From contig JAGPUU010000149.1 in NCBI GenBank assembly GCA_018067325.1, positions 1 to 5,205 on the forward strand: a stretch of 5,205 nucleotides of DNA, given 5' to 3'. This document shows, piece by piece, positions 1 through 5,117 of this stretch. This stretch comes from Amphritea sp. GTDB lineage: Bacteria; Pseudomonadota; Gammaproteobacteria; Pseudomonadales; Balneatricaceae. Made by a program: the position numbers and the translations under genes. The number at the start of each line of letters is the position of its first letter. Position 1 is the first letter of the stretch. The notes under the pieces were generated by a model, which worked only from the letters and a program-made list of their open reading frames with translations, had not been told where the DNA came from and ran no database searches.

Positions 1-2
1 CG

Positions 3-965
3 CTGGGCTCGCTGTTGACTCCTCTGAAAGATCAACTGGGTGAGTTCAAGCGCAAGGTTGAAGATGTTTACGATAAAGAAGCGAAAGATCGCCGCTCTCT
101 ATATGAGCAGATCACCCACCTGAAAGAGCTGAATCAACAGATGAGTGTTGATGCGGTTAACCTGACTAACGCGCTGAAAGGCGAAAGTAAGACGCAGGGT
201 AACTGGGGTGAGGTGATACTCGAGCGGGTGCTGGAACAGTCGGGTCTGCGAAAGGGTTATGAGTATGAAACCCAGGTCTCTCTGAATGAAGAGGGGCAGC
301 GCTATATGCCAGATGTAATCATTCGTCTGCCGGATGATAAAGATGTCATCGTCGATGCAAAAGTCTCTCTGACCGCCTATGAACAGTATTGCTCTACCGA
401 TGAAACAGTATTGCAAGACCGGGCGTTAACGGAACATCTGCAATCGATTCGTAACCATATCCGCGGGTTGAGTGAGAAAGCCTATCAAAACCTGGAGGGG
501 GTTCGTTCACTGGATTTCGTGTTGATGTTCATCCCGGTGGAAGGGGCGTTTCTGTTAGCGCTACAACAGGATAAAGAGCTGTTTAGCTCTGCTTATGAAC
601 GCAATATTATTCTGGTGAGCCCATCCACCCTGTTAGTTACTTTGCGTACGATCAATAATATCTGGCGCTACGAGCGGCAGAATCGTTTTGCTCAGGAGAT
701 CGCCCATCGTGGTGGTGAGCTACATGATAAATTTGTCGGCTTTGTCGAATCGCTTGATGATGTGGGTCGCCATCTGGGGCGGACTCAGAACGCCTTTGAT
801 ACGGCGCATAAGCGACTCAGCAGTGGTCGGGGCAATCTGGTCAATCAGGCGGCTTCGCTGCATAAATTAGGCGTTAAGAATAAGAAAGAGTTGGATAAAA
901 CGCTGGCCCAGAGTGCCTCTGAGTCGGACCCTGATGCCGAACAACTTGAGATCCTCGACAGATGA
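3..965 (+). CDS. rmuC: RmuC family DNA recombination protein, 3' part (5' end outside window)
   Basis: RmuC proteins are linked to limiting recombination at inverted repeats and are thought to be nucleases with a PD-(D/E)XK-like fold. About 320 codons are visible, and the frame is open to the window edge with no convincing start. The family is usually ~450-500 residues, so the N-terminal membrane helix and much of the coiled coil lie upstream. The visible part begins with a charged helical segment (bases ~27-130, many K/E/R). The RmuC core follows: G-N-W-G-E at 198-212, a P-D pair at 309-314, and V-D-A-K at 351-362, together resembling the nuclease D...DxK pattern. The conserved F-I-P-V-E-G-A-F stretch lies near 525-550. 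The tail is hydrophilic and acidic, as usual. The stop codon overlaps the next start (ATGA, 962-965), implying an operon. The family call is secure; the biochemical activity is family inference. Confidence 0.93.
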   Translation: MGSLLTPLKDQLGEFKRKVEDVYDKEAKDRRSLYEQITHLKELNQQMSVDAVNLTNALKGESKTQGNWGEVILERVLEQSGLRKGYEYETQVSLNEEGQRYMPDVIIRLPDDKDVIVDAKVSLTAYEQYCSTDETVLQDRALTEHLQSIRNHIRGLSEKAYQNLEGVRSLDFVLMFIPVEGAFLLALQQDKELFSSAYERNIILVSPSTLLVTLRTINNIWRYERQNRFAQEIAHRGGELHDKFVGFVESLDDVGRHLGRTQNAFDTAHKRLSSGRGNLVNQAASLHKLGVKNKKELDKTLAQSASESDPDAEQLEILDR

Positions 966-1630
966 TCTCGGTGGTTGGTTACGGTTCTCTATTATCTGAG
1001 GCTTCCGCCAGACAGACCGTGCCAGCACTGCAAAACTTTCGTTTAGTCCGTGTCCCCGGTTATCGCCGTATCTTTAATAAAGTGGGTGTTGTTTTTCTCA
1101 GTCGCCATGGTGCAGACCAGAGTAGTCGGGAGTTGGCTTCCTGCTCCACCGAACCCGACGATCATTGTGAGATTATCTGTAGCCAGTTCGAATGCACACC
1201 GGAAGACTTTGTCGAGCTTTATGAGCGGGAACATCGGTTTCGCTGGGTAGAGGTCGAAACTTTACGCTGTAATAGCCTAGGTAGCGATTCATCGCAGCGG
1301 CGGGCTAAAACATCTGGGCGGATGTGCACCGGTTATGATGATATGGAGTACCGCCTGAATAAGTGTATAACCCCGGCGGAGTATGAGTTGAGGGTTGGGC
1401 GCTATTATACGGGTGCGCTCTGGCGCGATGATATTCTGCCTTTCCCTCGCTATCTTGCGTTCTGCCTTCAGGCGGCGTCCTCGCAGGGTGAAGAAGTGCT
1501 GGATAATTTCCTCGATAGCAGTTATCTGGCAGATGGTGTGACGAACATCAGAACTTACTTGCAGCAGTCTGTAGAGCTACAAAACTGGCGTAGTTTTGAT
1601 ACCGGCTATAGCTATCGTTCCGGTCGCTGA
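962..1630 (+). CDS. Gamma-glutamylcyclotransferase-like protein
   Basis: This 222-residue protein begins with a short strand followed by Y-G-S-L (residues 7-10), the substrate-binding signature of the gamma-glutamylcyclotransferase (GGCT/AIG2-like/ChaC) fold. R-V-P-G-Y-R-R (residues 30-36) matches the strand after it. L-Y-E-R-E-H-R-F (86-93) corresponds to the family's L-D-x-R-E-x-x-Y block, making Glu90 the likely catalytic acid. Enzymes of this fold release 5-oxoproline from gamma-glutamyl peptides or amines; the substrate here cannot be predicted. No signal peptide or membrane segment is seen, so it is probably cytosolic. The ATG lies inside the rmuC stop (4-base overlap). The only Shine-Dalgarno-like match is a weak GAG 11 bases upstream, so translation is probably coupled to rmuC. 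The C-terminal third, after residue ~100, is less typical. The fold call is fairly confident; the enzyme activity is unproven. Confidence 0.75.
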   Translation: MISVVGYGSLLSEASARQTVPALQNFRLVRVPGYRRIFNKVGVVFLSRHGADQSSRELASCSTEPDDHCEIICSQFECTPEDFVELYEREHRFRWVEVETLRCNSLGSDSSQRRAKTSGRMCTGYDDMEYRLNKCITPAEYELRVGRYYTGALWRDDILPFPRYLAFCLQAASSQGEEVLDNFLDSSYLADGVTNIRTYLQQSVELQNWRSFDTGYSYRSGR

Positions 1631-1702
1631 ATTCTTTTTTCTCTGTATTTACTTGTCTTTTTTATTCCTCAGAAACTACAAATTATTTATATCAATATGA
1701 TC

Positions 1703-1728
1703 TTTTGATTTTTATTGAAAAATCAAAA
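1703..1728. repeat. Perfect 11-bp inverted repeat, AT-rich hairpin
   Basis: TTTTGATTTTT (1703-1713) and its exact complement AAAAATCAAAA (1718-1728) are separated by ATTG. It starts 73 bases after the stop of the cyclotransferase-like gene. It could be a weak terminator for the rmuC operon or a protein-binding site, but the stem has almost no G-C pairs and no clean T tract follows it, so a strong intrinsic terminator is unlikely. Confidence 0.6.
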
Positions 1729-1740
1729 CTGTATTTTGAA

Positions 1741-1804
1741 ATTTCTTAAAATCATCAAGATTAAATATTGAAAATTCTTAAAAACGTCAAGATTAAATAT
1801 TGAA
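1741..1804. repeat. Tandem duplication of a 32-bp unit
   Basis: Copy 1 (1741-1772) and copy 2 (1773-1804) are head-to-tail. The last 18 bases of each unit, TCAAGATTAAATATTGAA, are identical (1755-1772 and 1787-1804). The first halves differ at three positions (1742/1774, 1752/1784, 1754/1786). Similarity reaches a few bases left of copy 1, to about 1736. The unit contains ATCAA/TTGAA-type motifs that recur elsewhere in this gap, so it may be a doubled binding site. Confidence 0.8.
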
Positions 1805-1845
1805 GTGTATATTATTAATCAAAACTTAATATTGATTATTGTATA

Positions 1846-1861
1846 TTTTTTGTACAAAAAA
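1846..1861. promoter_or_regulatory. 16-bp perfect palindrome, possible operator
   Basis: TTTTTTGTACAAAAAA is a perfect two-fold symmetric site with a GTAC centre. It lies about 365 bases before ftsA and next to the -10-like TATGAT at 1871-1876. Symmetry of this length suits a dimeric regulator, but the AT-rich background makes A/T palindromes more likely by chance, and no regulator can be named. Confidence 0.4.
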
Positions 1862-1905
1862 GTTGCGATATATGATAAAAATAGAGGGGTAAGTAAATAA
1901 ATGGT

Positions 1906-1994
1906 ATATTTGCCGCAAAGGCAGAAGCAGCAAGGGTATTTAGCGCTAAAGATGGCAGATATTTGCCGATATAGTTAAATAGAGCGTTTTTTTT
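1906..1994 (+). promoter_or_regulatory. Structured element: duplicated ATATTTGCCG, palindrome, T8 run
   Basis: ATATTTGCCG occurs at 1906-1915 and 1959-1968. Each TGCC can pair with a nearby GGCA: 1911-1914 with 1920-1923, and 1964-1967 with 1954-1957. Swapped pairings are also possible. Between them lies the perfect 12-bp palindrome TTTAGCGCTAAA (1939-1950). A run of eight T follows at 1987-1994. The arrangement could be a small structured RNA or leader ending at the T run, or a pair of operator sites. It matches no riboswitch family I recognise. Confidence 0.35.
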
Positions 1995-2114
1995 ATAAAT
2001 TATTTAATTTCTAAAGCGTTGTCTTTAAAGAAATACCCATTTTTATTATTTTTTTGGTTTATTTTTTGCTTTAGTTGTAAATAATATCGGTAGCGGCAAA
2101 AAGAGCGCGCTGAT

Positions 2115-2130
2115 CGGATGAAAACATCCG
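2115..2130 (+). repeat. Stable hairpin in the ftsA leader
   Basis: CGGATG (2115-2120) pairs perfectly with CATCCG (2125-2130) across an AAAA loop. There is no T tract after it, so it is not a terminator. Its right arm (ATCCGC, 2126-2131) could instead pair with GCGGAT at 2198-2203, close to the ftsA start, which offers an alternative long-range fold. Confidence 0.55.
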
Positions 2131-2170
2131 CAATTGACCAAGTAATGTGCAGAGCTGGGTAGAAGAGGTC

Positions 2171-2201
2171 TGCTAATGCCGCTTTAGTTAGCATGAAGCG
2201 G
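2171..2201 (+). promoter_or_regulatory. Two interleaved stems just upstream of ftsA
   Basis: TGCTAA (2171-2176) pairs with TTAGCA (2188-2193), and CCGCTT (2179-2184), inside that loop, pairs with AAGCGG (2196-2201). The stems interleave, so they form either a compact H-type pseudoknot or two mutually exclusive hairpins. The connecting loops (2, 3 and 2 bases) are tight for a pseudoknot, which favours alternatives. The element ends 25 bases before ATG 2227, so it could control ftsA translation; that is inference. Confidence 0.4.
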
Positions 2202-2226
2202 ATATTTAGAGTGAAACTGACTGGAT

Positions 2227-3462
2227 ATGGCAATGACGAGCAATATGATCGTAGCACTGGATATCGGCACCTCTAAGGTGGTGTGTCTGGTGGGCGAAGT
2301 TGGCCTGGATGGCACGATCGATATCGTTGGCATTGGCTCCCATGAGTCACGCGGTTTAAAGCGGGGCGTGGTGGTCAATATTGAATCCACCGTGCATTCG
2401 ATTCAACGGGCAGTGGAAGAGGCCGAGCTGATGGCCGGCTGCAAGATCCACTCGGTCACCGTTGGCGTTGCTGGCAGTCATATCAACAGCATGAACTCCC
2501 ACGGTATCGTCGCAGTTCGCGATGGTGAAGTGATGGAACACGATCTGGAACGGGTGATTGATGCCGCCCGTGCGGTGGCCATTCCCGCAGATCAAAAAAT
2601 CCTGCACATACTGCCGCAGGAATATGTGATCGACAATCAAGAAGGTATTCGCGAACCGTTAGGAATGTCAGGTGTACGGCTCGAAGCTAAAGTTCATCTG
2701 GTAACCGGCGCAGTTAACGCGGTACAGAATATTGAAAAGTGCGTACGGCGTTGTGGTTTGGCGGTGGACGACTCAGTACTTGAACAGCTGGCTTCCAGTT
2801 ACTCGGTACTGACGGAAGATGAGAAAGAGCTGGGTGTTTGTATGGTCGATATGGGTGGCGGTACCACTGATATCGCCATCTTTACCGGTGGGGCGATTCG
2901 GCATACAGCAGTGATCCCTATTGCGGGTGATCAGGTAACCAATGATATCGCCATGGCATTACGGACACCGACGCCTCACGCTGAAGATATCAAAATTAAA
3001 TATGCTTGCGCATTGGCTCAACTGGCCAGTGCGGAAGATACCATTAAGGTACCCAGTGTTGGTGACCGTCCGGCCAGAGATCTGTCACGACAAGCACTGG
3101 CTGAAGTGGTCGAGCCTCGTTATGACGAGTTATTTACCCTGGTTCAGGCAGAGTTACGCCGCAGTGGTTTTGAAGACTTAGCCGCAGCAGGCATTGTACT
3201 AACCGGTGGTACGGCGAAGATGGAAGGGGCCGTAGAGCTGGCGGAAGAGATCTTCCATATGCCGGTGCGACTGGCGTTACCGAAAGGGGTTCGGGGAATG
3301 GAAGACATCCTCTGCAGCCCTATCTACGCAACCGGCGTTGGCTTGTTGCAATATGCCAAACAAGATAATCAACATCTGGGCGAAGCGGTCGCAGTTGAAG
3401 ACAGCGTAGAGCGTCCAAATGTATTGAACCGGATGAAATCCTGGTTCCAGGGGAATTTTTAA
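2227..3462 (+). CDS. ftsA: Cell division protein FtsA
   Basis: FtsA is the actin-like ATPase that tethers FtsZ filaments to the inner membrane and helps recruit later divisome proteins. The 411 residues (E. coli: 420) align along the whole family. ATP phosphate-1 motif: A-L-D-I-G-T-S-K-V, 10-18. The 1C subdomain follows from ~85. Then S-S-Y-S-V-L-T-E-D-E, phosphate-2 motif V-D-M-G-G-G-T-T-D (207-215) and adenosine motif I-V-L-T-G-G-T (323-329). The C terminus, V-L-N-R-M-K-S-W-F-Q-G-N-F (399-411), is the expected amphipathic membrane-targeting helix. An in-frame TGA at 2218-2220 limits upstream starts. ATG 2227 has no well-spaced Shine-Dalgarno, whereas ATG 2233 has GGA seven bases upstream, so the true start may be 2233 (409 residues). 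The gene appears intact. The usual upstream partner ftsQ is absent; a long regulatory-looking gap replaces it. ftsZ follows after 147 bases. Confidence 0.97.
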   Translation: MAMTSNMIVALDIGTSKVVCLVGEVGLDGTIDIVGIGSHESRGLKRGVVVNIESTVHSIQRAVEEAELMAGCKIHSVTVGVAGSHINSMNSHGIVAVRDGEVMEHDLERVIDAARAVAIPADQKILHILPQEYVIDNQEGIREPLGMSGVRLEAKVHLVTGAVNAVQNIEKCVRRCGLAVDDSVLEQLASSYSVLTEDEKELGVCMVDMGGGTTDIAIFTGGAIRHTAVIPIAGDQVTNDIAMALRTPTPHAEDIKIKYACALAQLASAEDTIKVPSVGDRPARDLSRQALAEVVEPRYDELFTLVQAELRRSGFEDLAAAGIVLTGGTAKMEGAVELAEEIFHMPVRLALPKGVRGMEDILCSPIYATGVGLLQYAKQDNQHLGEAVAVEDSVERPNVLNRMKSWFQGNF

Positions 3463-3609
3463 AAGCTCTTTTTATAAAGAGACCCCGAGAGAAAAATAAA
3501 TAGTTCTGACGAGCCTGTGAACGTTGAATTCGCAGGGTGTGACAGAAAACAGATGAATTAAACGCAATGCAACAGGTGCGGGTTGGGCACGAACCTGGAG
3601 GAATGGGAC
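3463..3609 (+). other. ftsA-ftsZ spacer with two hairpins
   Basis: A hairpin directly follows the ftsA stop: CTCTTT (3466-3471) with AAAGAG (3476-3481) and a TTAT loop. A second one pairs CCTGTGA (3514-3520) with TCGCAGG (3530-3536), with one G-U pair. Neither is followed by a T tract, so readthrough from ftsA into ftsZ is expected. I found no convincing promoter hexamers, though a promoter for ftsZ here would be unsurprising. Confidence 0.5.
3597..3601 (+). promoter_or_regulatory. Strong Shine-Dalgarno site of ftsZ
   Basis: GGAGG lies eight bases before ATG 3610. This fixes the ftsZ start and shows that the frame containing the in-frame TGA is the one ribosomes enter. No comparable site precedes the in-frame TTG 3757 or ATG 3766 downstream of the TGA. 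Confidence 0.85.
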
Positions 3610-4815
3610 ATGTTTGAATTAGTCAATAATATAGCGCAGAACGCGGTCATCAAAGTGATTGGCGTTGGTGGTGGCGGCGGTAACGCTGTGCAGCACATGG
3701 TATCCAGTGAAGTGGACTGAGTTGAGTTTCTCTGTGCGAACACGGATGCTCAGGCTTTGAACCATATGGATTCCCGTAATGTCCTGCAACTCGGTGGCGA
3801 GATCACTAAGGGGTTGGGTGCAGGCGCGAATCCAGATATTGGTCGTCAGGCGGCAATAGAAGATCGTGATCAGATCGTTGAGATGCTCAATGGTGCTGAT
3901 ATGGTTTTCATTACAGCAGGCATGGGTGGTGGTACCGGTACGGGTGCTGCACCTATTGTTGCTGAAGTTGCTAAAGAATTAGGCATCCTGACTGTTGCTG
4001 TAGTCACTAAGCCTTTCCCGTTTGAAGGCAAGAAGCGGATGCTGATCGCCGAAGAGGGGATCAAAGAGCTATCTGAGAATGTAGACTCTCTGATAATCGT
4101 GCCCAACGAGAAACTCCTCCAGGTGCTGGGTAAAAACTGCACCCTGATGAAAGCCTTCGATGAAGCCAACGATGTATTAAAAGGTGCGGTACAGGGTATC
4201 TCTGACCTGATTATCCGCCCGGGTATGATCAACGTCGACTTCGCCGACGTACGTACTGTGATGTCTGAGATGGGTACCTCTATGATGGGTACCGGTTCAG
4301 CCCGTGGTGAGAATCGTGCGGTTGAAGCAGCAGAAGCGGCTGTGCGCAGCCCACTGTTGGAAGATGTTGATCTGATGGGGGCTCGCGGTATTCTGGTGAA
4401 CATCACTGCAGGCCTGGATCTGGGTCTGGGTGAATTCAGCGATGTAGGTCAGGTGATCGAAGAGTTTGCTTCTGACAATGCGACGGTTGTAGTGGGTACG
4501 GTTATCGACCCTGAAATGACTGAAGAAATTAAAGTGACGGTTGTTGCGACCGGTTTGGGTGGTGTTGTAGAGCAGGATATTCGAGTGGTGAGTAATTCCG
4601 CTTCTGCTGCTGCAGGTTCCCGCCGGGCCGCCAGCGCTGTGAGCGACTACAGCCAGTTGGAACTACCAACCGTTATGCGTAATCGTAACGAATCTGTACG
4701 TGCTAAGGATAATCCGGTAGTAGAGCCGGAGCCTATGGTTGAAACACGGAAAACCGGTACCGATGATATGGAATTCCTGGATATTCCAGCGTTCTTGCGT
4801 CGTCAGGCTGACTAA
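3610..4815 (+). pseudogene. ftsZ: Cell division GTPase FtsZ, interrupted by in-frame TGA at codon 37
   Basis: FtsZ is the tubulin-like GTPase that polymerises into the Z ring. The 401-codon frame (E. coli FtsZ: 383 residues) starts M-F-E-L-V-N at ATG 3610 behind a strong GGAGG. It shows the G-rich nucleotide loop G-V-G-G-G-G-G-N (18-25), tubulin signature G-G-G-T-G-T-G (106-112), T7 loop N-V-D-F-A-D (208-213, with Asn208, Asp210 and Asp213 completing the GTPase site of the next subunit), a variable linker from ~320, and the C-terminal FtsA/ZipA-binding peptide D-I-P-A-F-L-R-R-Q-A-D (391-401). Codon 37 (3718-3720) is TGA where homologues have Gly (E. coli Gly36), consistent with GGA to TGA. 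No other damage is seen. As read, translation gives a 36-residue peptide. Restart at TTG 3757 or ATG 3766 would give ~350 residues without the N-terminal loop, probably unable to bind GTP. The cause may be a recent nonsense mutation, a base-call error or readthrough. The gene identity is certain; its functional status is not. Confidence 0.93.
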
Positions 4816-4855
4816 AAGATAGCCCATTGGGGTATGTCCCACCCCTTATCTTTTA
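4813..4855 (+). terminator. First stem-loop after ftsZ, U-rich 3' arm
   Basis: The outer stem TAAAAGATA (4813-4821) pairs with TATCTTTTA (4847-4855), and an inner stem GGGGT (4829-4833) pairs with ACCCC (4841-4845). The outer stem begins on the ftsZ stop codon. The inner GC stem followed by TTATCTTTT resembles a rho-independent terminator, with the outer arms extending it. It may act with the next hairpin. Confidence 0.55.
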
Positions 4856-4868
4856 AAAGCCAAACCTG

Positions 4869-4908
4869 CCCCGCCCGTGGAGTTATCCCAGGCGGGGTTT
4901 TCTTTTTT
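4869..4908 (+). terminator. Rho-independent terminator of the ftsA-ftsZ unit
   Basis: CCCCGCC (4869-4875) pairs with GGCGGGG (4891-4897). TGG (4878-4880) and CCA (4888-4890) extend the stem past a two-base bulge, around a seven-base loop. TTTTCTTTTTT follows immediately. This is a textbook intrinsic terminator and shows that the transcript ends after ftsZ with no lpxC in the same unit. Confidence 0.9.
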
Positions 4909-4937
4909 CAGCCGCTATATTCCGTACTAAGTTAACG

Positions 4938-4969
4938 TTTTTAACGAATCCTAAAAAAGTCGTTAAAAA
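4938..4969. repeat. 10-bp perfect inverted repeat upstream of the tRNA promoter
   Basis: TTTTTAACGA (4938-4947) and TCGTTAAAAA (4960-4969) are exact complements separated by 12 bases. The left arm is preceded by another TTAACG within the palindrome GTTAAC (4931-4936). The right arm lies just upstream of the proposed -35 box, where an A/T-rich UP element would sit. It could be an activator site or part of such an UP element. Confidence 0.45.
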
Positions 4970-4982
4970 GCTTTCCATATGT

Positions 4983-5011
4983 TTGATTTCAACCCTGAAT
5001 TCCATTAAAGT
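4983..5011 (+). promoter_or_regulatory. Likely promoter of tRNA-Ser with GC-rich discriminator
   Basis: TTGATT (-35, 4983-4988) is followed after 17 bases by TAAAGT (-10, 5006-5011), then by the GC-rich stretch ACGCGGCC (5012-5019). A GC-rich discriminator is typical of tRNA and rRNA promoters under stringent (ppGpp) control. A-tracts lie upstream. Transcription would start near 5018, leaving a leader of ~100 bases. A second -10-like TATAAA at 5084-5089 has no good -35 partner. Confidence 0.55.
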
Positions 5012-5018
5012 ACGCGGC

Positions 5019-5080
5019 CTCTGATATCGGCATCAGAGAATGTCGGAGTTTACACGACGGTAACGAGCACGCTAGCGTGC
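5019..5080 (+). repeat. Two hairpins in the tRNA-Ser leader
   Basis: CTCTGAT (5019-5025) pairs with ATCAGAG (5032-5038). Further on, GCACGCTAGCGTGC (5067-5080) is a perfect 14-bp palindrome that can also fold as a GCACG/CGTGC hairpin with a CTAG loop. They fall between the proposed promoter and the mature tRNA and are probably removed during 5' processing. The palindrome could also be a DNA-binding site. Confidence 0.5.
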
Positions 5081-5117
5081 GGTTATAAATCTGAAAAGAT
5101 ATCGTAAATATATACGT

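Larger units (their letters stand above)
1631..2226. other. Long AT-rich intergenic region upstream of ftsA
   Basis: No supported gene lies in these 596 bases; all frames are broken by stops or give only tiny peptides. Bases 1640-2090 are very rich in A and T, unlike the coding regions on both sides. They contain a perfect hairpin (1703-1728), a 32-bp tandem duplication (1741-1804), a 16-bp palindrome (1846-1861), a duplicated ATATTTGCCG motif flanking a 12-bp palindrome (1906-1968) and a T8 run (1987-1994). From ~2090 to the ftsA start the composition returns to normal and hairpins dominate. This is where ftsA promoters and operators should be. No -35/-10 pair here is strong enough to name; TATAGT at 1970-1975 and TATGAT at 1871-1876 are the best -10-like hexamers, both with poor -35 partners. 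Confidence 0.7.

Noticed and set aside
1741..1804. CRISPR array
   Set aside because: There are only two directly abutting copies, with no spacers between them.
1906..1994. Cyclic-di-GMP (GEMM) riboswitch, suggested by GCCGCAAAGGC
   Set aside because: The rest of the conserved GEMM core, including the CACGCACAG-type segment and the tetraloop receptor, is missing.
2000..2257. 85-codon minus-strand frame across the ftsA start
   Set aside because: It would begin inside ftsA, has no ribosome site, and its tail is low-complexity Lys/Asn from AT-rich DNA.
3718..3720. Genome-wide TGA reassignment (TGA read as Gly or Trp)
   Set aside because: TGA is used as a normal stop for rmuC (963-965) and the cyclotransferase-like gene (1628-1630), both at positions fitting the gene layout, and the lineage is gammaproteobacterial.
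3718..3720. Selenocysteine at codon 37 of FtsZ
   Set aside because: The position is a conserved glycine in a non-redox protein, and I see no clear bacterial SECIS-type hairpin directly after the TGA.
3610..3760. Frameshift as the cause of the ftsZ break
   Set aside because: The same frame reads conserved FtsZ sequence on both sides of the TGA (Q-H-M-V-S-S-E-V-D, then V-E-F-L-C-A-N-T-D-A-Q-A-L), so only a substitution is needed.
3870..4406. 178-codon open frame on the minus strand inside ftsZ
   Set aside because: It lies wholly antisense to conserved FtsZ core sequence and its translation resembles no protein family; it is a codon-bias shadow.
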